Shown: positions 30,962 through 41,567 of the stretch, in pieces
How the letters are laid out: each line of letters starts with the position of its first letter
Numbering within the stretch: position 1 is the first letter of the stretch
Assembly (NCBI GenBank): GCA_024867545.1
Contig: JANFNE010000022.1
Coordinates: forward strand, 796,688 to 860,687
Direction of reading: 5' to 3'
Origin: Phytopythium helicoides
Taxonomy: Eukaryota > Oomycota > Peronosporomycetes > Pythiales > Pythiaceae
Length of the DNA stretch: 64,000 nucleotides
Notes under the pieces: generated by a model
Databases searched by the model: none
The model's input: only the letters and a program-made list of their open reading frames with translations
Told to the model about the DNA's origin: nothing
Made by a program: the position numbers and the translations under genes

Positions 30962-33391
30962 TCACGGTTCCTCCTCTCCGCGGTGGTGGCGATGCTGCTC
31001 CTCGCGCTCTGCCTCGCGCTCCTCGCGTTCTGCTTCGCGCTCTGCTTCGCGCTCTGCCTCGCGGCCCTCACGTTCAGCCTCGCGGCCCTCGCGTTCAGCC
31101 TCGCGACCCGCACGTTCTCCTTCGCGTCCTGCTTCGCGACCCTCTCGCTCTGCCTCACGTTCCGCCTCGCGACCCTCACGTTCCGCCTCGCGACCTTCGC
31201 GTTCTCCCTCGTCTTCTGCCTCGCGACCCTCACGTTCAGCCTCACGCTCCTTCCGCTCTGCCTCACGTTCCGCCTCGCGACCCTCGCGTTCTCCTTCGTC
31301 TTCTGCCTCACGACCCTCACGTTCAGCCTCACGCTCCTTCCGCTCTGCCTCGCGTTCCGCCTCGCGACCCTCACGTTCTCCTTCGTCTTCTGCCTCATGC
31401 TCCTTACGTTCCTTTTCATGCTCCTTGCGCTCTCTATCGTGCTCCTTGCGCTCTCTCTCATGCTCCTTTGCGCTCTCTCTCATGCTCCTTGCGTTCTCTC
31501 TCATGCTCCTTGCGTTCTTGCTTCTCGGACTCTGTCTCGTGCTGCTTGAGTTCGCCCTCGCGCTCCTCGCGTAGTTTCTTACGCTCTTTATCTTGCTCCT
31601 TGCGTTCTTTCTCACGCTCCTTGCGTTCCTCTTCACGTTCCTCCTTGCGAGCCTCACGCTGGCGGTGCTTCTTCTCAGCGTAGAACTCATCGATCCACTT
31701 TCGAACGTACTTGAGCTCGGTCTCTCGGGCACGACGAACCTCGCGGGTGTCGAGAGGATGCGAAAACATAAGGTCAAGGTGGTGGGCACCGCCAGGCACA
31801 CGGACGGCCACAACCGAGTCGGATAGCGACTCGCGAACGCCAGTGGCCGACCATGGGTCAAAATCACCGTTGCTGAACACGATGTTGCTTGAGGTGCGAA
31901 GTCCTTTGACTCCACCGTATTCGGTCTGGGCCCAGTAAGGCTTCAGGTGCACGCCCCACTGCTCAACGCAGTTGGCATCGTCCAGCGTCATGTTGGCAGG
32001 CTGCGGCGGGAAGACTGTCGTGGACGCCGTCCGTCGAGAAGGGCATGTACAGCTCCGAGCACTCAAGGTAGCCCCAGAGGTTGCCCTTGGCCTGCGATCG
32101 CCGCGCGCTTCTTGTCGTCTTCAGATAGCTCCTCAGCGTTCTGCGTGTCGTCGTCAGCATCATCCGACGGGAAGTAGCACTGGAGATCCTTGGTGTTGTT
32201 GTAGAAGACACCAGCAGCATCACGGAGACCAGACAATGAGACCGTCGTTATCGTCCGCAAAGTCCGGCGCCAGGTACTCGCACGCAGCCCGCACAGGGGT
32301 AAGCTGGCAGGTCGCTGAGTCCCTCCATGATGTACGAGGATGGGTATGGGTAGTTGCCCATGGCGAGGTTTCCGAACACGTCGAGCGCGGCAGCGATCAG
32401 CGCTTCCACGTCTTCCTCGGTCTTGAGTGCGTCCGCATCGCAGAGGCGGAAGAGCTCAGCGAGATGCTGGCGTCCCTCGGTCGAGTTGCCGAGCTCCCTG
32501 ACGGCGGAGATGGCCGCGCGCGTGTTGTCGATGCAGTTGGGAGCCGAGCCTGCCTCCTCCGACATGTCGTACGTGATGACGCGGTTGAAGCCCTCCGAGT
32601 TGAACGAGCCCTCGTTGTCGCCCAGGAAGGCGAGCACTGGCGCCGATCCGGCGATGACGCCGTCGATGATGTGCGGGTACTTGAGGCGGAACCACGGTGC
32701 CGAGCATGCCGCCGTAGGATCCTCCGAAGCCGATGACGGGCACGTCGGCGTGGATCTCGGCCTTGAGCTGCTCGACGAGCACGGCGTAGTCTGCGAGCGC
32801 CTGCTGCGTGGACAGGAACTCGAGGTGGTCGAGCACGTCGAGTCCGAAGGGCACCGACTTGCCAAAGTACCGGTGCTCGGCGAAGACGATGAGCGCGCCA
32901 AAGTCGCGCGCGTTCTCCCACATGAGCCCCGTGTGGTTGAGGTAGAGCGTCACGTCGGCCTCGTTGCCGACGTAGAAGAAGATGGCGCCCTCGTCCTCTG
33001 GCGCAAAGTTCTCGGGCGCGCACACGAAGTAGCGCATGGCGAACGTCTCGCTGTCGCCGGCCGCCTCGCCCTTGAAGTGGTCCAGCGGCTGCAGGATGAA
33101 GCGCTCCTCGCAGAAGGGCAGCAGGTCGCGCTCGCCGTTCGGGCCCGGCGGGTACGGCGTCTCGCGCTTGGACAGCGTCAGCACCGCGTCGGCTGCTTGG
33201 GGGACGGCGCCGGCGGGGATTGCGACGTCGGGGACTGCGACGTCGGAGCGGAACGAGGACGGGAAGAGCACGGCGGAGGCCGCGAGCAGCGCCGTGGCCG
33301 CCACGGCCGCCCAGGCGACGGCCAGCGGCAGCGGGCGCCGCGGGGCCACGGCCGCCGTCGGCAGGATGGGCGTGTACTCGTTCGAGCCCAT
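30962..33391 (-). CDS. S28 serine carboxypeptidase with Glu/Arg repeat tail
   Basis: A lysosomal Pro-X carboxypeptidase/dipeptidyl-peptidase II family enzyme. The start at 33391 (MGSNEYTPILP) precedes a signal anchor (LPLAVAWAAVAATALLAASA). The mature part has GNEADVTLYLNHTGLMWENA, AEHRYFGKSVPFG, the nucleophile GFGGSYGGMLG, NGDFDPWSATGV (Asp) and GAHHLDLMFSHPLD (His), so the triad is complete. The usual C-terminus ends about YVRKWIDEFY. Here it runs on for roughly 240 codons of EHERERK, EREGREAE and EDEGEREG repeats to a stop at 30962. Frame breaks: near 32700 (after the Ser), near 32290, near 32085, near 32020 and near 31469. The last one lies inside the repeat, but the repeat reads on in the next frame. 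Confidence 0.82.
30975..31660 (-). repeat. Coding minisatellite in the S28 tail
   Basis: Imperfect tandem units of mainly 12-21 bases, read on the minus strand as GAGCGCGAGG-like repeats encoding ERE, EGREAE, KEHERER and EDEGEREG. A larger ~90-base period is seen: EAEDEGEREGREAEREAERK recurs at least twice. The plus strand of the same DNA looks like an SR-rich frame but is the antisense. Confidence 0.8.
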
Positions 33392-33732
33392 GAGATCCGG
33401 GCGAGGAATGGATGAGTGTGTGAGGAGGATTGGCAAGCGGCCGAGGTGGTGATGAGCTTCGGGGGGCGGAGTTAGCTGTCGGTTAGGAACGGGCTGGAGC
33501 GGAATGTTGTTGGATGCGGATGGGATTGGCGTGGCGTGGGATCTTTCCATTCGTTGACATGCATGCATCGCTTTTCTGCATTGGTCGTGATGATTTCAAA
33601 TGCAAGGGCTCAACCACTGAGCAGGAGGACGGCAAGGCAGGGGAGGACGTAGGATTGCGGTCTGCTGCTCCAGTCCGAGAAGGACATCGAGATTTGCTCA
33701 CGTGGTGCGGATGGGGGTTTTGCGCTTTGCAT
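33392..33732. other. Spacer upstream of S28 gene
   Basis: About 340 bases, the promoter side of the S28 peptidase and the 3' side of the bZIP-like gene. Open frames here lack features. Confidence 0.4.
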
Positions 33733-34204
33733 TCAATAGTACAATCGGAGGAGTTGAAGCATCGACTCGCTGAGTCTCCGCTGGTTGGCCACGACCGCCT
33801 TGAGCTTGCGGTTCAGGACTTCCGAGCGCAGGCGCTCGCGACTTTGGATGACCGACACCTCCATCCAGATCGCGCACGCCGCCTGCCGTTCCTGCCGCTC
33901 TCGATCGGCCTCCATGGCTCCAGCCTGCTCGACGTCGGGGTTTATGCCGGCGCTTGAGCTGCACAAGCTGCGTCTGAAGCTCCTTCGCCACTTCTCGGAG
34001 CACTTGGATCTCCTGCCTGCGTCTTCGAGTCGTGGACAGTTGCGGCCTGCTGGACCTCCCTGGATGCTGCGTCCGCTCGTCACAAGCGGAATCACCGGCC
34101 GAGGTGCAGGACGCCCCACCGTCATCCTCGCTGCACGCCTCGATGAACTCGAGCGCCGCCTGGAGCGTCAGCTCCTCCTCGTCACTGTCCGTCAGGAATC
34201 GCAT
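33733..34204 (-). CDS. bZIP-like, possibly truncated M96-type oomycete protein
   Basis: The start at 34204 reads MRFLTDSDEEELTLQAALEF, then a basic stretch (TTRRRRQEI) followed by leucine-type heptads (QVLREVAKELQTQLVQLKRR). After one extra C near 33955 the frame resumes DVEQAGAMEADRERQERQ and IQSRERLRSEVLNRKLKAVV, ending LLRLYY at 33733. This is the layout of the N-terminal part of oomycete 'M96 mating-specific' and START-associated bZIP-like proteins. Those usually run several hundred residues longer. It may be truncated, have a missed 3' exon, or be a short paralogue. It diverges from the NMD3 paralogue, sharing a 250-base promoter gap. Confidence 0.5.
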
Positions 34205-34570
34205 GGCTCGATGGTTCAGTGGACAATTCGTCAATGATCGAGTCCCAGTTGGCGCGTAGCCATCACCACGTCTCGTAGCCATTCCATGTCGATGTGACGG
34301 CGTTCCGTGCGGTGACCGACGGGAACGTTCGAGGCACAAAGCCAAGCGGTGAGTGAACGTCGGCGGCATCTTCAAGGTCGGCGCCTGCGCACAACGCAAT
34401 TCGCCCCGCCCCACTCGCATCTCCGCCTTCGTCTCCCTCCGCCCAGCGCCTCCGTCCAAACATGGCCATGTGTGTGGCGTTCTCCATGCGTCCACCTTCC
34501 CAACACTAACTAACGACCGATTGACCAGCGCGTGCTGCCTCTGCGGTGAGCTCATGGAGCCAAATGAGAC

Positions 34571-34573
34571 CAA
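34571..34573. repeat. Harbinger target-site duplication, left (CAA)
   Basis: CAA immediately outside the left terminal repeat, equal to CAA at 37608-37610. Three-base duplications are the hallmark of PIF/Harbinger insertion. Confidence 0.85.
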
Positions 34574-34586
34574 GGGCCCGTTCAGT
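34574..34586 (+). repeat. Harbinger terminal inverted repeat, left
   Basis: GGGCCCGTTCAGT, perfect complement of 37595-37607. Confidence 0.92.
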
Positions 34587-34727
34587 GAAACCACTATCTG
34601 CAATTCCAATATCAACCAGAACACTATAAATGACAGGAATTCTATTTGAGGGGAAATTGCATTTTGCGCTGTTCAGTGTATTTGAAAATAGCATTTTTGA
34701 GCAAAGGGCTATCATATCGTTTTTAAT

Positions 34728-36226
34728 ATGTCATGCGAACATAGAGGTTCATCGTTGCCGGTGGATCTTCGAATCCACGGCAGAAGTCAACCTGCAATGC
34801 GGCGCTCAAGCGGTGCCAAAGACAGCGACAGACCTGTGGACGGCCTGGAGGGCACTCAGAACGATCACATTCTCGACCATTGCCATGATGATACTCACAG
34901 CTACAGCTACGCCGGGATGAGTGACGAAACGAACGATGACGGTGAGAAGAACAGCGACAACGACAACGATTGCAACAGCAATAGCGACGACAGCACCTCG
35001 TCAACTGAAGAAATGATGCTACAAACAGTCACGGCCGTGTCGTACTATCTGCGTTCGCACTACGCCAAGCAGAGCCGCACAGACTCTGTCCTTCAAGGTG
35101 CTGTGTACTACCGAGAGCTGGTCGACAGTGACAATGAACGCCGCTTTTACGATATGGCTAGAATGCGCAAAGAGACGTTCTTCTCACTTTTGAGGCTCTT
35201 GGAGAGCACAGGCAAGCTCAGTACCACCGATACCGTCACAAGTGGTGAGAAACTGTTGGTGTTCGTGCGAATTTTGTGCGGAGCAACAAATCGGACGTGT
35301 GGGGAACGGTGGCAAATCGCAGGAGGCACTGTATGTGCTGCTCTTCGCGAAGTTAATTCTGCCTTACGTGTCGTTCGGCCAAGTCTAATAACTCCTCCAT
35401 CTACGGAAACGCCTCGTCATATTGCTGACTCGAGGAAATTCTACCCCTACTTTGAAAACTGCATTGGTGCAATCGATGGTGAGTAGCTCAGTGTAATTAA
35501 CTTTGTGTGCCTGATTGTCACTGATTGTTCTGTTCGGAAGGCACTCATATTCCTGCAGTGGTTCCACCATCCAAGTCCAAGGCTTTTCGAAACCGCAAAG
35601 GATTTATTTCGCAGAATGTGCTTGCTGCATGTGATTTTGAGATGAAGTTCTGTTACATTTTAGCTGGTTGGGAGGGCTCCGCACACGATGGACGTGTTTA
35701 CGGCGAAGCACTTAAAAGCGGCTTCCCTCTTGCATCTGGGAAGTACTACTTGGCTGACGCTGGCTACAGTTTGACAAAAGATACCTTGACCCCTTACCGT
35801 GGGGTGCGTTACCACCTGAAAGAGTGGGCAGAAGGTAACCAAAAACCGCAAACCAAGGAAGAGCTCTACAATCTACGTCACTCATCACTCCGTAACGTTA
35901 TCGAGCGCATTTTCGGTGTACTAAAGCAGAAATTCCCCATCTTGCGATCGATGCTGCCATACTCATTTGCGACACAAGTAGATCTAGTACTAGGAGCTGC
36001 AACTATTTACAACTTCATCCGTCAGTGTGATGAGATTCTAGGCCCACTCGATGCAATTGATTCAGATCTACAAAGCACTCTAGAGAATGATTTAGCCAGC
36101 ATCACAGAAAACATACCGGCAGACACGGACACAGCAGCCAAGCGAATGAGAGATCAGATAGCGTCAGCAATGTGGATCGATTATCAAGTCTATATAGCAA
36201 ATCGAGATAACGTGGTAGTGATCTAA
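34728..36226 (+). CDS. PIF/Harbinger (HARBI1-like) DDE transposase
   Basis: Catalyses excision and integration of the element. Exon 1 34728-35478 and exon 2 35541-36226, joined in the middle of IDGTH with GT-AG ends. About 480 residues. The catalytic triad is visible: Asp in GAIDGTHIPAV (35475-35477), Asp in WEGSAHDGRVYGEAL (35687-35689) and Glu in NVIERIFGVLKQKFPIL (35903-35905). The N-terminal part is acidic and Asn/Asp-rich (NDNDCNSNSDDSTSSTEE), then YYRELVDSDNERRFYDMARM, a helical region typical of HARBI1. No frame break. The intron between the first Asp and the rest is frequent in this family. It is followed, tail to tail, by the Myb/SANT gene. Confidence 0.93.
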
Positions 36227-36237
36227 TGATCGTACCG

Positions 36238-37328
36238 CTACTCACCATGGGAAGAAGACGCATCCCCACTTTGAGAGACCGCATCATCATATGGAGAGGC
36301 CACGTCTTCGCACAGAAAAGACATATCGCCGTGATCTTCTAGTCCTAGGTCGAGGAGGAAGGTGAGTTGCATACGAAAATCAAGCACGTTAAACCCTGCA
36401 GCATCTCTGGGATTGGCCATGAAGTGGCGTACATACTTGATTCGTGTTAGGTGTGACATCCTTGGCCCAAATACTTTCAAAAAGTGGAGAATTGCTTTCT
36501 GCTCTGGTGTTTTTGTATCGGCTTTGAGCTTCAAATGACGTTCATGGTTTCTTGCAATGGTCTCAAGGGCGGCTGATATCCGCTCACCACTCGATCGAAT
36601 TTTTTTTGGGGTCTTTTGTATGTAGTGCTCTGTTGCTGTGTTGATGCACCCTGGCTATCGTCATCAGACAGACTAGATTCGGCTGAACGCACCGTATCCT
36701 GGTCATTTTCGCCGATATCAGTTATGTCACTTTCGTTGGTCAAATTGCTGAAAGATCGAGCACGTCCTGTCACACTTTCACTGGAGACTGCTCTCAACCC
36801 CGGCGCAAGTGAACTTGTCGAGGCTACTGCATAGCTACCAGTAGCAGTTATTCCACCGAATATATCGTGTAGTTCATCGTACAAAGGTAAAGCATCATTC
36901 CGGAACTCCTCAGCTTTGGGGTTAGAGGCAATATAGTCATCCCAGACTGCAGGCGGCGCAGTAGGACGACCCGTAGTCGGGCAAATCCCAAAGCCACTGT
37001 TTTCAACAATAGCCATGTAGATATCATGCTTGGATCGGAGACGTTGAAGATGACTTTGTGCTTGTGTTCTTGTGCGTTGGAGATGAGGGGGCAAATCGTT
37101 GTTGAACTTGTTCATGATTCGAGTCCAGGACGATTTTTTGAATCCAGCATCAGTCCTCCCAATGCTTGTAGCCTCAGCATGCACGGCTCGAACGAGCCTA
37201 GCACTCAGCTCACAGTCCCAGACGGCGTTCTGGCGAGGTGCGCCGTCCGTATCAGTTGGATTGGTGCGATTTCGAGTTGTCGTACGAGCCATTGCAGAAA
37301 ATTGATCGGTAGGAGGGAGAGTAGACAC
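36238..37328 (-). CDS. Harbinger Myb/SANT-like accessory protein
   Basis: The DNA-binding partner that brings HARBI1-type transposase to the nucleus and the ends. The SANT-like domain is about residues 37-150: VWDCELSARLVRAVHAEA, then FKKSSWTRIMNKFNNDLPPH, QAQSHLQRLRSKHDIYMAIV and NSGFGICPTTGRPTAPPAVW. This matches the L10-interacting MYB domain layout of plant and oomycete elements. The frame breaks in a run of nine A/T at 36599-36607 (after KRPQKK). The next frame reads SSGERISAALETIARNHERH and LKLKADTKTPEQKAILHFLK to a stop at 36238. The break is in a homopolymer, so it may be a sequencing error. If so, the element is potentially autonomous. Confidence 0.8.
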
Positions 37329-37594
37329 CTAGAATGCGCACAGGGAAATGATGAATGGCGACCACAGCATTGGTCTCCTGTGCGACACCGTCTTCCAGTC
37401 CTATCACAAAGCATAAGATGTAGAAGGTAGTGCAGGTCAGATTCTAAATCGTAAAGCAACATCGCCAAATTCGGCGATTCCTCAAATAGAGTTTCAAGTG
37501 CGATTTCGCGCGATTGAACACAACGCGATTTCGAGCAAAATCGAGATCTGTGAATCGTGCAAGGAAAGAGCGTAAAAATTGGAAATTGAGGACG

Positions 37595-37610
37595 ACTGAA
37601 CGGGCCCCAA
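37595..37610 (-). repeat. Harbinger right terminal repeat and CAA duplication
   Basis: ACTGAACGGGCCC at 37595-37607 followed by CAA at 37608-37610. NMD3 coding text resumes at once. Confidence 0.9.
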
Positions 37611-38967
37611 CACGTGCCTCGGCTGCGAGACGCGAAAGGCCCAGGCGAAGGCCAGCGTGCTGCTCGCGGGGGCGATCAACCGCTGCCACGAGTGCCAACG
37701 CGTGCAGCTACGAGGCGGCAAGCGGCCGTGGCATGCGTACGCCCCGCAGTCGCTCGAGCTGCAGCGCCTGTGTCTGCAGAGCGTGGCGGAGCTAGGCAAG
37801 GACTCAGCCAAGCTGCTCGATGCGCAGTTCGCTCCCCAGCCGGTCCCGGATGAGCGAGTGATCAGGCTGCAGCTGCGCCTCGGCGTGACGGCCGGGGACT
37901 TTGAGCTACAGGTCGAGCGAGAGGCCGTCATCTCGGTGGAGAGCGTCGTGTGCGCCGACTGCGACCACGAGGTGCGCGGCTGGTCCTGGCGCGCCTTCGT
38001 ACAGCTCCGCTTCAACGTGAGGACGAGCTTTGGATCGTGTGTGGAGTTGTGGAAGTGCTGACACGGTTGCTTGCTTGCTGCTGTTGCTGCAGAGCGAGTC
38101 CCTCGTGCGTTCTACCGCCTCGAGCAGGAGCTGCTCAAGAGCAAGGCAGTGAGCGACGGCATGGCCGTGGTCAAGGGCGGTGTGGACGCGTGCTTCGCGT
38201 CCAAACCAGCGGCCGAGCGGTTCGTGCAGCAGGTGACGGCACTCGCGCCCGTGCGCACCAAAACGTCGAGCAAGACACGGTCGATGGACCTGAGCCAGCA
38301 CACGGCCAATGTGCAGACGACGTACTGCCTGGAGCTGTGCCCGATCGCCAAGCACGACCTAGTGGTGCTGCCCAAGAAGCTCGCACAGGCGCTCGGGTCG
38401 CCGCAGATCGTGCTCTGCGCTCAGACGACAAGCCAGCTGCACCTGGTGGACCCGTCGACGGGCAAGAGGTTCGAGCTCAGCCGCGACAAGTACTGGCTCA
38501 ACGAGTTTGTGCCGTGGCAGACGTCGGCGCACCTCGAGGACTTTGTGGTGCTCGACGTGGACGAGCCCGAGCGGCGTTCCTCGGGCGGCCAGTCGGCGCG
38601 GGACGTTCAGGTGGCGAGGGTGCGCGACTTTGGCGTGAACGACTCGACGTTCCTCGTGCGCAGCCACCTGGCCGACAGCCTGCAGGTGGGCGACCGCTTC
38701 AAGGGCTACGACCTCACGACCTGCCACCATGTCGGTGTGGGTCAGCTACACGCTCAACGGCCGAGAGGTGCCCGAGGTCGTGCTGGTGCGTCCGACTGCG
38801 TCTCCTAGACGCCGACGACGAGGCCGACCCGGCAGCGGAGCAGCCAGCCAAGCGCCGAGATCAAGCGGCTGGTGGAAGACGACGGCGGCAAGAAGGCGAG
38901 GAGCGAGGCCCGCGACTTCGAGGCGTTCGCCGCCGACTACGCCGACGAGCTGCTGCTGGCCGCGTGA

Positions 38968-39290
38968 GCGTCCCATATATATATCCGGCTGTATCCATCG
39001 CCGCATCGCAATGCAATGGCATTGCAAGTTGCATCTCACGATCCGCAGGCAGCTGTGGGCGTGAGCACCGCAGGTCCGCCACCGCCTGGATAGTTTGCGA
39101 GGGGAGACCGCGAGTCGCGCTTTGCATCCCAACCCACCACATGGCTGCACGGGAGAGTCTCATCCTGCTACACCACATACTTTACTCTACAATAATATAC
39201 CATCTTGAATCATCAAGTATCCACATCTACCTCTATTATACCATATCAAATAATATATTTATGTATCACTTCCCGCAGGCGGCGGATCAT
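38968..39290. other. Intergenic, AT-rich, no gene seen
   Basis: Between NMD3 paralogue and Kir gene. 39170-39270 is strongly AT-rich. No coding region is supported; it may hold the Kir promoter and a possible short 5' exon. Confidence 0.4.
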
Positions 39291-39372
39291 GTGTCGCAGG
39301 TCGGCGCCGCGCAACGCGGCGACGCATGGGTGAGTGAACGAACGACCAGTCGACCTCACTTGTCGACTGCAG

Positions 39373-40743
39373 ATGGAGCGCGGGCCCAGCTACTCGCTGC
39401 ACGAGGACGCGCCGGACGGCTGGAAGGGCGGAGCGATGGAGCGCGGGGACGCAGCGCTGGCCAAGCGCGCGAGCGCCAGCGCGTCGAGCGAGCCGCTGGC
39501 CACGCCGCGCATCATGGACCGCAAGGACGCCGAGATGAAGCGCTCCAAGGGCCAGTGGAAGTGCGTGGCTCGCTGTTGCGTCGGTGGACGCGCGTGTGGG
39601 GGACTAACGACGCTCCTGGCAGCATCCGCCGCGTGTCAAGACGCCCAACTACTGGCGCCTGTACATGAAGGACCCGTTCCACACGATCGTCAACCTGCGG
39701 CTGAGCAAGGTCATCGGCGTCATGGCCGTCGTCTACGTCGTGGTGCTCATCGTCTTCGGCGCGCTCTACACGTCCGTGCCCACCGACACGTGCAAGACGG
39801 CCATACACACATTCTTCGACGGATTCTCCTTCTCCGTGTCGGTCATATTCACCATCGGCTTCGGCACCAACGGAGGGGACGTCTTCTTCGGCAGTGCGTC
39901 TGGATGCAGACGATCATCACGGTCGAGTCGCTCGTGGGCGTGCTGCTCGACGCGCTCGCTATCGGCGTCATCTTTGCGCGCGTCTCGCGCGCGCAGTCCC
40001 GCGCCAACACCATCGTCATCAGCACCAACGCGTGCGCGCGCCGCATCCGCGGACAGCTATACTTCATGTTCCAGGTCTGCGAGATGCGCAAGCACCAGCT
40101 CGTCGAGGCACACGTGCGCATGTACGCGATCCGCCACGACCAGGCGTTCGGCAAGCACTACTACTTCCAGTCGTACCCGATGCGCATCCAGCACCCGGAC
40201 GACGACCTCGGCGGCATGCTGCTGCTGGCGCTGCCCTCGATCGTCGTGCACCGTATGGACGCGTGGAGTCCGCTGCTGCCCCCCAAGGGCATAGACTGCT
40301 GCGGCGTGCACCACAATCCGGCTCAGCAGTACCTGTTCCCGGAGCCGATCATGCGTCAGGCAGGACGCCGAGAGCGGCGATCGCGACGGAAACGGTTCCC
40401 GTCGACACGCACAAGCGCAACCTGTCGTGCACGTGCCCGCAGCCTGGCGTTACTGAGCGCGTGGCTGCTCCGCACGAGCTGTCTGCCGACGAGATCAAGC
40501 AGTTTTGGAAGGACTCGCAGCTCGAGGTCGTGGTGCTTGTCGAGGGTATTGACGCCGTCACGTCGGCCACGATCCAGGTGCGGCACTCGTACCGCGCGGA
40601 CGAGATCCTGTTCGATCACCAGTTTGTCAACTGTGTGGACATTGACCCCGAGACTGGCGGCGCCGTCATTGACTTTTTGCGCTTCCACGAGACGGAGCCC
40701 GCCGATCCTGATTGCATCAAGGTCGCTGGCGGCTTCTACTAGC
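39373..40743 (+). CDS. Inward-rectifier-like (Kir) potassium channel
   Basis: A two-TM Kir-type channel. The start at 39373 (MERGPSYSLHED) directly follows a CTGCAG acceptor-like site, so an upstream exon is possible. An intron lies at about 39560-39622. Then RVKTPNYWRLYMKDPFHTIV, the slide helix, leads to TM1 (VIGVMAVVYVVVLIVFGALY). The pore has FSVSVIFTIGFGTNG: the selectivity filter is TIGFG, not TIGYG. TM2 is ITVESLVGVLLDALAIGVIF, followed by ARVSRAQSRANTIVIST, the Kir C-linker, and a cytoplasmic Ig-like domain ending ILFDHQFVNCVDIDPETGG and DCIKVAGGFY. Breaks: one missing base near 39893 and one extra base near 40365. The downstream Kv-beta-like reductase array makes a channel-related locus tempting. 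Confidence 0.82.
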
Positions 40744-41567
40744 AGCGAGGCTAGGGCGAGGAAGATTTTTAGCTTGGCTTTTCGCAATGCACACGATGAT
40801 GGGAGCCGCTCTGGCTAGCCTGTAAAGATTAGACCGACATGTTCGAATGCACATGTTATCACAACGAGACGTTGCTGCCTCCACCAAACCAACACTCGAA
40901 AGAGAGCGAAACAATACCAGTCGAAGGAGCGAGTAGTTAGCGCAATTGTTGAACCCCTCCCCCCAAACAAAAAAACAAAAAAAACAAAAAAAAAAAACAA
41001 AAAAGCAAAAAACAAAACAAAAGCATCGCGCGTGCCGTGTCATGGATCTCCACTGGAGCTCGCTGAATGCTGAATGACCTTGAGACAGGACTTACGCATA
41101 CTCGTCAAGGTAGTGGAGCCAATTGGACAAGATTGATGCCTGTCTGACACTAAAGAGACCATCGATCTTGAAAGAATTATTCCTTCTTGCCAATCTTGGG
41201 GGAGGAGCTCTCTGTCTTCAACATGAGCAACGGCTGCAGTCAGTAGCTCTGTGTTGAAGTAGCGCAAAGTTGAAGGCAATGAAGTCAGTTAGCTCGCCTG
41301 CCTGGTACCAGGATTATCCAGGCAGCCTGGATGATCATCATCTTCTTCGTGAGTCATAGGAATGGTTGTCAATCCTGGGGCCTCTCTATCTCTATCCCAG
41401 TTTTATTAACGGATGAGAGAGTCAAGCTGTCCGTCTTGATGATGCTGGTGACCAGAGATTCAAGCAATTTCCGTGCGATCAAACTCAGTCCAGATCTCAT
41501 TCCTCAACTTGCTTCGAAGAGCGCAAGCCCCCGCCTCCTCTTCTGTTTCCCGTAAAAAAAAAAAAAC
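40744..41567. other. Intergenic with A-rich tract
   Basis: About 820 bases without a gene. 40964-41022 is a C/A low-complexity tract with runs of A. 41323-41334 holds ATTATCCAGGCA, a motif shared with other reductase promoters in the window. A run of A lies directly before the AKR1 start. Confidence 0.5.

Larger units (their letters stand above)
34574..37607. mobile_element. Complete PIF/Harbinger DNA transposon
   Basis: A 3,034-base element with perfect 13-base terminal inverted repeats, GGGCCCGTTCAGT at 34574-34586 and its complement at 37595-37607. It is flanked by CAA duplications. It carries the two standard genes, convergently: a DDE transposase (+) and a Myb/SANT-like partner (-). The right subterminal region (37470-37560) has several GCGATTTCG-like motifs in both orientations that may bind the partner protein. 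The target lies in an NMD3 coding exon. The transposase frame is clean and the ends perfect, so the insertion looks recent. Confidence 0.92.
34462..38967 (+). pseudogene. NMD3: NMD3 paralogue split by a Harbinger element
   Basis: NMD3 is the nuclear export adaptor of the 60S ribosomal subunit. Exon 1, 34462-34469, and exon 2 from 34529 give MAI-ACCLCGELMEPNET, the first zinc knuckle. At 34573 a transposon interrupts the codon. After it, from 37611, the text resumes as N-TCLGCETRKAQAKASVLLAG, then INRCHECQRVQLRG, matching the CxxC pattern of NMD3. The body continues with RLEQELLKSKAVSDG, AAERFVQQV, HTANVQTTYCLELCPI and DFGVNDSTFLVRSHLADSLQ, and ends at 38967 with FAADYADELLLAA. An intron lies at about 38013-38094. 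The excised sequence would restore the frame across the site exactly. The tail is shorter and less acidic than the intact copy at 50.4 kb. Indels near 38100, 38730 and 38800 add further damage. Confidence 0.85.

Noticed and set aside
31000..31470. CRISPR-like array
   Set aside because: The repeats are a coding minisatellite without unique spacers, and the genome is eukaryotic.
30813..31574. SR-rich plus-strand protein (SRSASRS repeats)
   Set aside because: It is the antisense of the Glu/Arg tail of the S28 peptidase, whose upstream catalytic domain is in phase after repair.
40964..41022. A/C-rich tract as a possible poly(A) retroposon end
   Set aside because: No retroelement coding sequence or target duplication was found near it.
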